Assembly (NCBI RefSeq): GCF_900129295.1
Contig: NZ_FQUU01000002.1
Location: 320,488 to 384,487 of the forward strand
Length of the DNA stretch: 64,000 nucleotides
Origin: Flavisolibacter ginsengisoli DSM 18119
Lineage (GTDB): Bacteria; Bacteroidota; Bacteroidia; Chitinophagales; Chitinophagaceae
Direction of reading: 5' to 3'
The first letter of the stretch is position 1. Each line of letters begins with the position of its first letter. Below, piece after piece: positions 35,940 through 45,230 of the stretch. The notes under the pieces were generated by a model, which worked only from the letters and a program-made list of their open reading frames with translations, did not search any database and was not told the origin of the DNA. Position numbers and translations under genes: made by a program.

Positions 35940-36054
35940 GCTATTTGATTTGATTGTTGCCAAATCTACAACAGAAACGGCAATCACCAACCGGAATAGG
36001 CAAATAGCTTTTTTTATACCATTACCGATTACAATATTTCAAAGAAAGCATTAT

Positions 36055-37116
36055 TTAATTGACCCAATCTGCAACAAATACATTGGTATCTCTAGTGCCT
36101 CCATTATTCCTGTTACTTGAAAAAAGGATCTTTTTCCCGTCAGGACTGAACATAGGAAATGCATCAAACCCTTTATCCCGGCTAATTTTTTCAAGACCCG
36201 AACCATCTTGGTTAATAATATACATATTAAAGGGAAAGCCTCTTTTATATTCATGGTTGCTACAAAATATAATTCGCCCATCAGGTAAGAAGTTGGGAGC
36301 CCAATTCGCCTGGCCAAGATTGGTGACCTGCCTGGCTCCTGATCCGTCAGCATTTGCTATAAAAACTTCCATTTGAGTTGGAGCTACCAATCCTTCAGCC
36401 AGAAGTGCCTTATAATCTTTCACTTCGGCTTCGGTAACAGGACGACTTGCTCTCCATACTATTTTTTTACCATCCGGGCTAAACCATGCACCTCCATCAT
36501 ATCCAAGAGTATTGGTTATTTGTTTTACTTTCCCGGACTTCAATTCCATTAAATACAGGTCAAGATCTCCATTCCGGATGGATGTGAACAACAATTTATT
36601 CCCATCAGGGGAAAGTGTGGCTTCTGCATCATAACCTGGTGAATCTGTAAGTTTTTTTATGATCTTGCCTTTCGTATCAGCCATATAAATATCATAACCT
36701 GCATAAACTGGCCATATATAACGGTTGCCATATTTTGCCCTGTCAACAACAGGGGGGCATTGATCACCCTCTTGCTGGGTAGAGGCATAAATAATATGTT
36801 TATTATCTTTTGTGAAAAAAGCACACGTGGTCCTTCCCTTTCCGGAGCTAACCATCCTGTATTTAAATTTGTCATCTTTGCCAGGAAGCGATCCAAGAAA
36901 TATCTGGTCGCATGGAATGCTATCTTTTAATGAAGTTCTCTGAAAAACAATATTCTTCCCATCATAGCTCCAGTAAGCTTCTGCGTTGTCTCCTCCAAAA
37001 GTCAACTGCCTGATGTTTTTGAAATGCTTCTCTTCAGGATAATGCAATGTATCTCCCTGGGCAAATAGGCAATTCATATAAATCAACAATACGCAAACTG
37101 TGAAAGGGATTTTCAT
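36055..37116 (-). CDS. TolB-like WD40/PD40 beta-propeller protein, exported
   Basis: The 353-residue protein begins with a signal peptide (MKIPFTVCVLLIYMNCLFAQ) and then carries about six PD40 repeats of the form SPDGKKI-F-S (for example SPDGNKLLFTSIRNGDLDLY, FSPDGKKIVWRAS, MFSPDGKKILFSSNRN). Such propellers bind partner proteins in the periplasm; no enzyme domain is attached. The longer frame to 37125 starts with TTG, so ATG 37116 is preferred. It is a single gene, divergent from the TPR lipoprotein. Confidence 0.85.
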   Translation of the reverse strand: MKIPFTVCVLLIYMNCLFAQGDTLHYPEEKHFKNIRQLTFGGDNAEAYWSYDGKNIVFQRTSLKDSIPCDQIFLGSLPGKDDKFKYRMVSSGKGRTTCAFFTKDNKHIIYASTQQEGDQCPPVVDRAKYGNRYIWPVYAGYDIYMADTKGKIIKKLTDSPGYDAEATLSPDGNKLLFTSIRNGDLDLYLMELKSGKVKQITNTLGYDGGAWFSPDGKKIVWRASRPVTEAEVKDYKALLAEGLVAPTQMEVFIANADGSGARQVTNLGQANWAPNFLPDGRIIFCSNHEYKRGFPFNMYIINQDGSGLEKISRDKGFDAFPMFSPDGKKILFSSNRNNGGTRDTNVFVADWVN

Positions 37117-37209
37117 TATGGCCAATTTATAAGTTGTTAAACTATCATAAAAATAATGATTGAGCTACCCAAAGTTGTCAGAGAATTATCATATGATGTT
37201 ATACTTAAT

Positions 37210-37217
37210 TAGTTTTG
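37210..37217 (+). promoter_or_regulatory. -7 box directly in front of the TPR lipoprotein gene
   Basis: TAGTTTTG matches TAnnTTTG and ends only 3 bases before the ATG at 37221, which implies a leaderless or nearly leaderless mRNA if the box is used. Confidence 0.5.
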
Positions 37218-37220
37218 AGT

Positions 37221-38198
37221 ATGCGACGTTCGTATGTTTTTTTAATGACATTAGTGCTCTTTGCCTGCAAAAACAATGACAAGGGTAATGATGATACCTT
37301 AGCGCAGCCACCATATCAAACCTTTACAGATAGTATTTCAAACTTTCCTGGTCGGGCAGATTTGTATTACAAGCGTGGTGTATTACTTTTTCAAAATGAT
37401 CAATTGGCATATGCAAAAAATGACTTTCAAAAAGCATGGGAAACTTCTGCACAGGAAGAATATGCCTTAAGCATGACTACAGTTTTAAAGAAAATCTCTC
37501 CTGATTCCGCTATTTTATTTTTGGAAAATGCTACCAGGAAACTTCCTCAAAGCATTGCATTACAGGTTGGATTAGCAAGAGGTTATCAAAATAAAGGTGA
37601 ATCGGAAAAGGCTTTAGAGATCACTAACAATGTAATTAAAAAATACCCGGCACAATTAGATGCATTAAGTATTAAATCAGAAATACAGGCTGCTATGAAT
37701 GATAAAAAAGGATCGCTCGCCAGCCTCGAAAAAGCCTATTCTTTAGCTCCTGCCGATCCTGTAATCGCCTATGACCTTGCATACGCTTACGCAGATGCAA
37801 AAGAATCAAAAGCAATCGAACTTTCTGATTCTTTGATCAACTCCAAAACGGAAGAACCAGAAAAAGCTTGGTATATCAAGGGAGTTTATTATGCAAATAC
37901 CGGTAATACAGATAAGGCAGTTAAAAGCTTTGATAATGCCATAAAGCTCAATTATAACTTTTTAGATGCCTATCGTGACAAAGGACAGGTGCTGATGAAT
38001 GAAAGAAAATTTAAGGAAGCCCTTAAAACATACTCCCTTGCCTTAAAGATTGCCCCTGCATCTGCAGACTTTTACTACCTTATAGGAAAAGCTCAACAAG
38101 CTTTGGGTAACAACACTGAAGCCAAAATAAACTATTTAAGAGCTTATGGCCTGGACAAAACGCTTTCAGAAGCAAAAGAAGCAGCAGAAAAATTATAG
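37221..38198 (+). CDS. TPR-repeat lipoprotein
   Basis: The 325-residue protein starts MRRSYVFLMTLVLFAC, a lipoprotein signal (lipobox LFAC). About seven tetratricopeptide repeats follow (for example LYYKRGVLLFQNDQLAYAKN, KAWYIKGVYYANTGNTDKAV, DFYYLIGKAQQALGNNTEAK). It is likely an envelope scaffold of unknown partners. The TTG six bases upstream would lie inside the -7 box, so ATG 37221 is chosen. Confidence 0.87.
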   Translation: MRRSYVFLMTLVLFACKNNDKGNDDTLAQPPYQTFTDSISNFPGRADLYYKRGVLLFQNDQLAYAKNDFQKAWETSAQEEYALSMTTVLKKISPDSAILFLENATRKLPQSIALQVGLARGYQNKGESEKALEITNNVIKKYPAQLDALSIKSEIQAAMNDKKGSLASLEKAYSLAPADPVIAYDLAYAYADAKESKAIELSDSLINSKTEEPEKAWYIKGVYYANTGNTDKAVKSFDNAIKLNYNFLDAYRDKGQVLMNERKFKEALKTYSLALKIAPASADFYYLIGKAQQALGNNTEAKINYLRAYGLDKTLSEAKEAAEKL

Positions 38199-38281
38199 CC
38201 ATTTAGGTTATTAATAGTAAAACCACTTAGTCCAAACTGGCAGTGTAAATTCCTTTATCTTGCGGCCGCAAATCTTATCTA

Positions 38282-38932
38282 ATGCCAATTATTGCACCCT
38301 CCCTATTATCTTCAAATTTTTTACGTTTAGAAGAAGAATGTAAAATGCTCAATGAAAGTGAAGCCGACTGGTTTCATCTTGATGTAATGGATGGGCGATT
38401 TGTTCCAAATATCTCCTTTGGATTCCCTATTATAGAACATATCCGCAAAGCGACCACCAAAATATGTGATGTTCATTTAATGATATTGGAGCCCGAACGA
38501 TATGCCGAGGCTTTCAAAGCTGCAGGCGCAGATCAATTATCCGTTCATATTGAAGCCTGTGTTCACTTACATAGGAACATTCAGCAAATAAAATCACTGG
38601 ATATGAAAGCTGGAGTAGCCATAAACCCTCATACTCCTGTCAGTTTACTCCAGGATGTGTTGGGTGATATTGACCTGGTTTGCATGATGAGTGTTAACCC
38701 TGGATTTGGTGGCCAGAAATTCATTCCACGCACACTGGATAAAATAACCGAACTCCGTCGAATGATAGATGATAATAAGCTAAATGTATTGATTGAGGTA
38801 GATGGAGGGGTGACCATTGAAAATGCAGGAGCCATTATTGATGCTGGCGCCCATGCCCTGGTGGCTGGAAATACGGTTTTTAAATCATCAGATCCCACAA
38901 AAACTATCAGCCAGTTGAAGCATATCAGGTAA
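38282..38932 (+). CDS. rpe: Ribulose-phosphate 3-epimerase
   Basis: Rpe (216 residues) interconverts ribulose 5-phosphate and xylulose 5-phosphate in the pentose phosphate pathway. It is a metal-dependent TIM barrel with IAPSLLSSNFLRLEEE, WFHLDVMDGRFVPNISFG, CDVHLMI, MSVNPGFGGQKFI and VDGGVTIENA, covering the catalytic Asp pair and the metal-binding His residues. Full length. Stand-alone gene. Confidence 0.97.
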   Translation: MPIIAPSLLSSNFLRLEEECKMLNESEADWFHLDVMDGRFVPNISFGFPIIEHIRKATTKICDVHLMILEPERYAEAFKAAGADQLSVHIEACVHLHRNIQQIKSLDMKAGVAINPHTPVSLLQDVLGDIDLVCMMSVNPGFGGQKFIPRTLDKITELRRMIDDNKLNVLIEVDGGVTIENAGAIIDAGAHALVAGNTVFKSSDPTKTISQLKHIR

Positions 38933-38995
38933 ATCACCTGTTATTGATACATCAGGCTGCAATTGATTTTAAAAGAGGTAAGCTTTATAAGAGTG

Positions 38996-39003
38996 TAAAT
39001 TTG
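38996..39003 (+). promoter_or_regulatory. -7 box directly in front of the methyltransferase gene
   Basis: TAAATTTG is an exact TAnnTTTG match ending 4 bases before the ATG at 39008, again suggesting a leaderless transcript. Confidence 0.5.
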
Positions 39004-39007
39004 GGTT

Positions 39008-39754
39008 ATGCCCAAAGATCTATTTTCAGAACAATCTGAAGCATATTTCAAATACCGTCCTGGCTACCCGGTAGAACTTTTTGAATATATATTAGGTTAT
39101 GTTCAGGACCGCAAACTTGCATGGGATTGTGCTACAGGAAATGGACAGGCAGCTACAATTTTGGCTAACTATTTCGATAAAGTAATGGCCACTGATATCA
39201 GCACAGCACAACTGAAAAATGCTATTCGTAAACCTAATATAATTTACATTAAAGCTTCCGCTGAAAAAACTGGTTTTGAAGCCAATTCCTTTGACCTTAT
39301 TACAGTAGCCCAAGCTTATCATTGGTTAAATTGGGACAAGTTTTACAGTGAAGCAACAAGGGTAGGGAAATCAAATGGGGTAATAGCTATCTGGACTTAT
39401 AATTTGATACGTTCGGATGAAAATGCAATTAATAATATCATTGAGCATTTTTACCACGATATAACCGGTCCCTATTGGGATAGTGCAAGAAGGCATGTTG
39501 ATGAAGGATATGATAATATACCATTTGCATTTGCTCCTCTTCCTTCAAAAACTTTCAATATTCAATGGGTTTATACCAGGGAAGACTTACTAGGCTATTT
39601 AAATACCTGGTCGGCCTTACAAACCTATATTAAACAAAAAGGCGAATCGCCGCTACCCTTAATTTCAGAAGCACTCTACGATAAATGGGGTACAGATGAA
39701 ACCCGCGTATTTAACTTTCCCCTCAGTTTAAAACTGGGCAGAATTATAAAATAG
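39008..39754 (+). CDS. Class I SAM-dependent methyltransferase
   Basis: A 248-residue methyltransferase with a Methyltransf_11 core: FKYRPGYPVELF at the N-terminus, motif I AWDCATGNGQAATILANYFD, motif II/III VMATDISTAQLKNA and the motif IV-like DLITVAQAYHWLNWDKF. The AYHW-x-NW motif is typical of the yeast Trm9/Coq5-like and trans-aconitate-methylase-like proteins often called 'methyltransferase type 11'. The substrate is unknown. Confidence 0.88.
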   Translation: MPKDLFSEQSEAYFKYRPGYPVELFEYILGYVQDRKLAWDCATGNGQAATILANYFDKVMATDISTAQLKNAIRKPNIIYIKASAEKTGFEANSFDLITVAQAYHWLNWDKFYSEATRVGKSNGVIAIWTYNLIRSDENAINNIIEHFYHDITGPYWDSARRHVDEGYDNIPFAFAPLPSKTFNIQWVYTREDLLGYLNTWSALQTYIKQKGESPLPLISEALYDKWGTDETRVFNFPLSLKLGRIIK

Positions 39755-39800
39755 AATAGTTTCCTGGTTTATCTATTATTTTTATTACAAATCTGCTTTT

Positions 39801-42281
39801 GTGAACCGCCGCCATCAAATCCTTATCGTAACCCTGCTTTTAGCCTCTGTATGTTTTGCACAAAAAAGAAGTGCAACTGTTACAGGTAAGGTCTTTGATG
39901 ATTCAGGACATCCTTTATCTCATGTTTCTGTAACTATCCTTGGCCATCAACAAGGAGTCACTACAACAGATTCCGGCAGCTTTTTCTTAAAAGTACCAGC
40001 AGAAAAGGCTTTTGCACTGGTATTTTCATACACTGGCTATAAAACCATCCAGCAAAACTTCTTATTAAATGAGGCAGAAACCGAACATGTAACAATTACT
40101 CTTGAACAGGGAAGTGGGGTTTTGCAGGAAGTGATAGTGAAAGACCAAAGAGAGCGAACAGAGATTGGGCTTATTAAACCTAATCCTAAAACCATCATTA
40201 ATATTCCTTCCCCAATAATGGGCGTTGAAAGCATGCTAAAAGTTTTTGTTGGTTCAAACAATGAATTAACCTCTCAATATAATGTGCGTGGTGGAAGTTA
40301 TGATGAGAACCTGATTTACGTAAATGACTTCGAGATTTTTCGGCCATATTTGGTTCGCAATGGCCAGCAGGAAGGACTAAGCTTTATAAACCCAGAACTT
40401 GTTCGGAATATCAACTTTTATAACGGAGGGTTCCAGGCCAGGTATGGCGATAAAATGAGTTCGGTTCTGGACATACAATACAATAAACCTAAATCCTTTG
40501 GCGGATCAGCTTATATAAGCTTACTGGAACAAGGATTTCATTTGGAAGGTATAGGTGCAAAAAATAAACTTTCCTACCTGGTAGGCCTGAGAAACCGAAG
40601 CAATCAAAACCTTTTAAAGAGACAGGAAACACAAGGCAGCTATACTCCTTCTTCAGCCGACATCCAGGCTTTGATCAATTACCAACTTAATAATAAGTGG
40701 AGTACCGAACTATTAGGAAATATTTCCAGGACAAAATTTAGCCTCGTTCCTGAATTTAGTCAACTGACATCCAGTGTGTTTTCTCCCTTCTTTACAGCCA
40801 ATGTTGGTGTAGACATTTATTTTGAAGGCAGAGAAAAAGACCAGTATAGTACTGCAATGCTTGGCATGTCAGCAACCTACGAGCCAAATAAAAAATTAAA
40901 ACTTAAGTGGCTGACATCCAGGTTCGAAAATGATGAGCAGGAAAATATAGATATAGCTGGTGCTTATCTTTTTGGTGATAGGGATTTTGATAAGTCAAGT
41001 ACATCCTATGGCGTTATTGTTAATCCATTAGGTGCAGGTATTAACCAGAATTTTGCCCGCAATCGCCTCAATATTGTGGATTATAACCTATCACATAAAG
41101 GTAGTTATGAGTGGAATAAACATTTTATTCAATGGGGTTTAGGTTACGATAAAACGAAGATCGGGGATAAACTTCATGAGTGGGAATACCAGGATTCTGC
41201 AGGATACTCATTACCTTTTGAAACTGATCGGCTACAACTGAACAATGTATTGAATTCCTCAGCCAACCTGGATATCAATAAGTATAATGGGTACCTGCAG
41301 GATAATATTGTTATCCATCAAAAAGGAAATACTTACACCTTCAATGGTGGCATTAGATTCAATTATAATGATCTAAACAGGCAACTTCTTGTATCTCCCC
41401 GTTTTGGTGTATCCTGGAATCCATCTGGCAAAAAAGATATTGTTTTAAGGGCAGCGGCAGGCACCTACCACCAACCTCCGTTTTATCGTGAGTTACGCCG
41501 TTATGATGGAACTGTTAATACTCAACTGGAAGCTCAAAGAAGCAGTCAGTATGTGATTGGTGCAGATTATAACTTTATTGGCCTTGGCAGACCCTTACGT
41601 CTTACTACTGAAGCTTATTTCAAATACATGACTCATGTGGTTCCTTATGATATAGATAATGTGCGTATACGTTACTTTGGTGAAAACAGGGCTAAGGCTT
41701 ATGCAGCCGGAGTGGAAATGAGGCTTTTTGGTGAATTGGTAAAAGATGCAGAAAGCTGGCTTAGTCTAGGATTGATGAGAACCAGAGAGAACCTGGAAAA
41801 TGATTTCTATACAAATTATACACTGGACTCAAACTTTAAACCAGTAGACAGCAGTATCGTGGAAGGAGGATGGTTACGTAGGCCTACAGACCGTTTGATC
41901 ACCTTTGGGATGTTCTTCCAGGATTACCTGGCAACAAACAAAAACTTAAAGGTTTATATCAATTCATTATACGGATCTAACCTACCTTATAATATACCTG
42001 GAAGCATTAAATACCGCAATGCTTTGCGTATAGAACCATATATAAGGATTGATCTAGGATTTAGTGCATTATTGCTTGACTCAGAAAGATCCAATAGAAG
42101 AAGTCATTCTCCATTTAGGAGCTTTGATAACATTTGGGCAAGCCTGGAGATATTCAATCTCATTGACAGACCTAACACCATATCTTACCTGTTAATAAAA
42201 GATTTTCAAAACAACATATTTACTATGCCCAATCGATTAACTCCAAGGTTAGTGAATTTCAAGATTGTTGCAAGGTGGTAA
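39801..42281 (+). CDS. TonB-dependent receptor with carboxypeptidase-like domain
   Basis: The 826-residue protein starts with GTG and a signal peptide (RRHQILIVTLLLASVCFAQ). A carboxypeptidase-regulatory-like domain (VTGKVFDDSGHPLSHVSVTI) is followed by the plug domain (about 130-220, SQYNVRGGSYDENLIYVNDF) and the beta barrel. No SusD neighbour. The plug has the RGGSYDENLIYV-NDFE pattern of receptors found near T9SS-exporting Bacteroidota; the ligand is not predictable. Confidence 0.9.
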   Translation: MNRRHQILIVTLLLASVCFAQKRSATVTGKVFDDSGHPLSHVSVTILGHQQGVTTTDSGSFFLKVPAEKAFALVFSYTGYKTIQQNFLLNEAETEHVTITLEQGSGVLQEVIVKDQRERTEIGLIKPNPKTIINIPSPIMGVESMLKVFVGSNNELTSQYNVRGGSYDENLIYVNDFEIFRPYLVRNGQQEGLSFINPELVRNINFYNGGFQARYGDKMSSVLDIQYNKPKSFGGSAYISLLEQGFHLEGIGAKNKLSYLVGLRNRSNQNLLKRQETQGSYTPSSADIQALINYQLNNKWSTELLGNISRTKFSLVPEFSQLTSSVFSPFFTANVGVDIYFEGREKDQYSTAMLGMSATYEPNKKLKLKWLTSRFENDEQENIDIAGAYLFGDRDFDKSSTSYGVIVNPLGAGINQNFARNRLNIVDYNLSHKGSYEWNKHFIQWGLGYDKTKIGDKLHEWEYQDSAGYSLPFETDRLQLNNVLNSSANLDINKYNGYLQDNIVIHQKGNTYTFNGGIRFNYNDLNRQLLVSPRFGVSWNPSGKKDIVLRAAAGTYHQPPFYRELRRYDGTVNTQLEAQRSSQYVIGADYNFIGLGRPLRLTTEAYFKYMTHVVPYDIDNVRIRYFGENRAKAYAAGVEMRLFGELVKDAESWLSLGLMRTRENLENDFYTNYTLDSNFKPVDSSIVEGGWLRRPTDRLITFGMFFQDYLATNKNLKVYINSLYGSNLPYNIPGSIKYRNALRIEPYIRIDLGFSALLLDSERSNRRSHSPFRSFDNIWASLEIFNLIDRPNTISYLLIKDFQNNIFTMPNRLTPRLVNFKIVARW

Positions 42282-42317
42282 TTATTGAAAATGTAAGAAT
42301 TTATGTGATATTACCTA

Positions 42318-42803
42318 TCACGCTTTCTTCATCCAAAATTCATCCTTCCAATTACCAGTGAGCGGTTTTTCTATAGAAAGCTGGTCATATATCTTATCCA
42401 GATTTTCAAGGGATATAGTGCTTTCTGCGTGAGGGAAGAATTCTCTTTCTTCAAAACGAATATGATTTGCAATAGCGTCCGCTATGTTTAAAAGATTGGC
42501 TTCATCTACAATATTTTCATTAATATGTATCAATGCTTCAATCTCCTGGTGTTCATTTATCATTCGATCGACTTGTAAGTCACCAGCTGGCATATACGCT
42601 GCCAACACTTGTTCTTCTAACCGGAAATGCTCATGTAGATGAGATGCCCAGAACCATTGAACAAAGCGGCCAATTGTATTAATATCTGTGCCATTTTTTA
42701 ATCCCTGCTTAATCTTCCAGCCAAACAATAAACCTTCATGATGTTCTCTTGAAAGCGGTGTTAATTGCGGGCTTCTCTTAATTGGATTTGTTTCATTTCC
42801 CAT
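42318..42803 (-). CDS. Hemerythrin-like domain protein
   Basis: The 161-residue four-helix protein carries the diiron ligands in PLSREHHEGLL, ASHLHEHFRLEEQVL, MINEHQEIEALI and ANHIRFEEREFFPHAE, the H..HxxxE..H pattern of hemerythrins. It may bind O2 or NO or hold iron under stress. I prefer the ATG at 42803: family members start MGxxxxPIKR and a perfect TAATTTTG box lies at 42807-42814, which excludes the upstream ATG at 42830 if used. It is next to the stress region but no TGA-N6-TCA operator is correctly placed. Confidence 0.88.
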   Translation of the reverse strand: MGNETNPIKRSPQLTPLSREHHEGLLFGWKIKQGLKNGTDINTIGRFVQWFWASHLHEHFRLEEQVLAAYMPAGDLQVDRMINEHQEIEALIHINENIVDEANLLNIADAIANHIRFEEREFFPHAESTISLENLDKIYDQLSIEKPLTGNWKDEFWMKKA

Positions 42804-42806
42804 ATC

Positions 42807-42814
42807 CAAAATTA
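42807..42814 (-). promoter_or_regulatory. -7 box directly in front of the hemerythrin gene
   Basis: The minus strand reads TAATTTTG, 3 bases before the ATG at 42803; a leaderless arrangement as at 37221 and 39008. Confidence 0.45.
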
Positions 42815-42961
42815 AGGTTGTTTCATGCATTTACACCTACGTTAAAATGAATAGAGTCCAAACTAAGTATTAACCTCATTACCTAAATTTTTCAGCAAAC
42901 AATTGTTCGCTTCGTAAATTTCCGCATAATATGATTTCTCAAATAATTGAGGAATCACTGA

Positions 42962-43420
42962 TCAGTCCTCAGGACTTTCATACCTGCCTGTCAATTTTTC
43001 TAAAACAATTTTGTATACGACAAATGTAAATGGCTCCTCGCGGGGGTGAAGTCGAAAGGGAAATTGTTCGGGCGGTAATGCAGTGACACTCATTTTCATA
43101 TAAAGCATTCTTTCAACAAAGGATTTCATAAGAGCTTCCCTTTCTGCTGGTTCAAGGACTTCTTCATACTTTCCCCAGGCAATCACACTTTGCCAGCTAT
43201 TGTAAGTATTTATTTGATCTACCTCAAAGCAAACCTGTGTATTGGCACGCATCATCTCCACTTTCATCCCTACCTTGGAATGCAGAATAATATCTTTACC
43301 GTTATAGAAGTAGGTAATAGGAACAACGTAGGTTATATTACCATCTGTGCAGCCAATTCTTCCCAGAATATTAGAGGTCAAAACATGCTTTATTTCTTCC
43401 TCTGTTAAAAAACCCATCAT
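42962..43420 (-). CDS. Pyridoxamine 5'-phosphate oxidase-like flavin-binding protein
   Basis: A 152-residue split-barrel protein: MGFLTEEEIKHVLTSNILGR, IGCTDGNITYVVPITYFYNG, KDIILHSKVGMKVEMMRANT, then VCFEVDQINTYNSWQSVIAWG. This is the general stress/FMN-binding PNPOx-like group rather than true PdxH. Such proteins bind FMN, F420 or heme and are frequent in hypoxia regulons. It is the fourth gene behind the Mla-type transporter genes (18-base gap). A paralogue is at 56297. Confidence 0.85.
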   Translation of the reverse strand: MMGFLTEEEIKHVLTSNILGRIGCTDGNITYVVPITYFYNGKDIILHSKVGMKVEMMRANTQVCFEVDQINTYNSWQSVIAWGKYEEVLEPAEREALMKSFVERMLYMKMSVTALPPEQFPFRLHPREEPFTFVVYKIVLEKLTGRYESPED

Positions 43421-43438
43421 AGCTGATAATTTAAAGGG

Positions 43439-44446
43439 TTAATCGCTTTTATAGGAAGTTGAGGGCAGTTGTGAACTTTTTTTCCTTTCCAATTTTTTAA
43501 AATAACCTTTTAATAAAAAGTTCTGTTTTAGGGCATCCATTATTTGATTAAAGGATGCAGTTCCTTTCTCTATGTTATTTAAACTGCTGTTCATCTTTAA
43601 TACCAGGCCCTCGTCTTTTAATAATGCATTTGCGGTTCCTTTTCCACTATTTACATCTTTATCAATGCTAACAACCAATGCATTTATATGTCCGGACAAT
43701 GTATCCGCCTGGTTCCCGATATTTTTAATTTTCTCAACCGCTTCTTCAAGTTTTATCGTAAAAGAACTGTCTCTTAAAAGTCTGCCCAGGGAACCTTTAC
43801 CAGATTTTACATCTGTTATTAAAAGCTGTAGTTCTTTTACAAGGTTATTAGTACCATCGGTAGTTCTACGCGCATTATTTAAGGACCTTCTTAAATTGTA
43901 AGGTAAGGTCTTATCATTTAAGATCGCCCAAAAAGCAGCACTTGAATTGATTCGTTGAACAGTAGTTTTTAACCCGGATGCAATTGTGGCTACATCCTGG
44001 TTTGTTTTATCAAGAACAGCCATCATTGTCTCTGTGTCTATAGATTTCCCACTGGCTATCACATCCCCTTCATTAACAACTTGTGCTGCAAACTTTACCG
44101 GGCTTATATTGATCAACTTATTTCCCATGAGCCCATCAGTACCAAGGTTTGCCTGTGCGTTTTTACGTATATACCTCTTCATTTTTTTCCGGATTAGCAT
44201 AGTTACTTCCAGTGAACCATCATCCAGGATAGTAATAGCTTTTACAGTTCCGGCGTCAATACCTGAAAAACGAACACTGTTGCCGGGAACCAATCCATGT
44301 ACATCCTCAAACCTTGCCTTAAGCAAAAAAGTTGAACCAAAAAGATTTTCATTCTTTCCTATCATATATAGCAAAAGAATAAGGAAACACAATCCAGCAG
44401 AAACAAATACGCCAAGTTTAATATGGTTAACAACTTTTTTTGCCAT
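43439..44446 (-). CDS. MCE/MlaD-family lipid-binding protein
   Basis: The 335-residue protein has one N-terminal membrane anchor (LGVFVSAGLCFLILLLYMIG) and an MCE domain (about 35-115: LKARFEDVHGLVPGNSVRFS, IDAGTVKAITI), followed by a helical region. MlaD rings bind phospholipid and sit on MlaFE in the inner membrane. It completes the three-gene transporter MlaE-MlaF-MlaD and is followed by the PNPOx gene. Confidence 0.9.
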   Translation of the reverse strand: MAKKVVNHIKLGVFVSAGLCFLILLLYMIGKNENLFGSTFLLKARFEDVHGLVPGNSVRFSGIDAGTVKAITILDDGSLEVTMLIRKKMKRYIRKNAQANLGTDGLMGNKLINISPVKFAAQVVNEGDVIASGKSIDTETMMAVLDKTNQDVATIASGLKTTVQRINSSAAFWAILNDKTLPYNLRRSLNNARRTTDGTNNLVKELQLLITDVKSGKGSLGRLLRDSSFTIKLEEAVEKIKNIGNQADTLSGHINALVVSIDKDVNSGKGTANALLKDEGLVLKMNSSLNNIEKGTASFNQIMDALKQNFLLKGYFKKLERKKSSQLPSTSYKSD

Positions 44447-44449
44447 GAT

Positions 44450-45226
44450 CTAATCAAAAAATTGCCTTATCATTTTATCCTCTGAATGTCTTAACACTTC
44501 AAAGCTTCCTTCTGCCCAACATTTTCCGTCTATCAGCACTACCACCCTATCTGCAGTTAATTGCACACATTTCATGTCATGAGAAATTATGAGTGATGAG
44601 GTATTATATTTCCTTTGCAGCTTTACCATCAATTCACTTATCTCTTTGCTTGTAATAGCATCCAGACCCGTAGTTGGCTCATCATATAATATAATCTCAG
44701 GCTTTAATATTAATGTTCTCGCCAGGGCTATTCTTTTACGCATGCCTCCAGAAAGTTCTATAGGCATCATATCAACTGTATATTCCAGGCCAACATTCTC
44801 CAAAGCTTCCATGACCATATTATCAACCTCTTGTTGAGAGACCTTCATCCAATGTCGCCTTAGTGGAAATTCCAAATTTTGCCTTACGGTCATAGAATCA
44901 TACAATGCATTACTCTGAAATAAAAAACCCACTTTAACGCGAACCTGGTCCAGTTCATCATCATTCAAATCAAGTATACTCTTACCTAAAACAGTGATCT
45001 GTCCCTGGTCCGGATCAAGCAAGCCAATAATACATTTGATCAAAACTGATTTTCCTGAGCCTGATCTGCCCAGTACTACCACGTTCTCTCCCTGGAAGAG
45101 GTTAAGATTAAAATCAGTTAGTACAATGTTAGTTCCGAAAGATTTTTTAAGATGCTCAATAGTAATTACAGAAATTCTGTTATTCTTTTTGACTACAGGA
45201 GCAATATCGGGTGACGCATCTAACAT
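44450..45226 (-). CDS. ABC transporter ATP-binding protein, MlaF type
   Basis: The 258-residue ATPase has Walker A GRSGSGKSVLIKCIIG, signature LSGGMRKRIALART, Walker B ILYDEPTTGLDAITS and a switch His (IISHDMK). The ...SGGMRKRxALAR form with DEPTTGLD is that of the MlaF/Ttg2A group serving MCE proteins. It lies between the permease and MCE genes with 3- to 4-base gaps. Confidence 0.93.
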   Translation of the reverse strand: MLDASPDIAPVVKKNNRISVITIEHLKKSFGTNIVLTDFNLNLFQGENVVVLGRSGSGKSVLIKCIIGLLDPDQGQITVLGKSILDLNDDELDQVRVKVGFLFQSNALYDSMTVRQNLEFPLRRHWMKVSQQEVDNMVMEALENVGLEYTVDMMPIELSGGMRKRIALARTLILKPEIILYDEPTTGLDAITSKEISELMVKLQRKYNTSSLIISHDMKCVQLTADRVVVLIDGKCWAEGSFEVLRHSEDKMIRQFFD

Positions 45227-45230
45227 TGTT

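Noticed and set aside
42848-42859. TGAATAGAGTCC upstream of the hemerythrin gene as a regulon operator
   Set aside because: One mismatch, no partner 22 bp away, and no -7 box at 23 bp; the perfect TAATTTTG box lies elsewhere.
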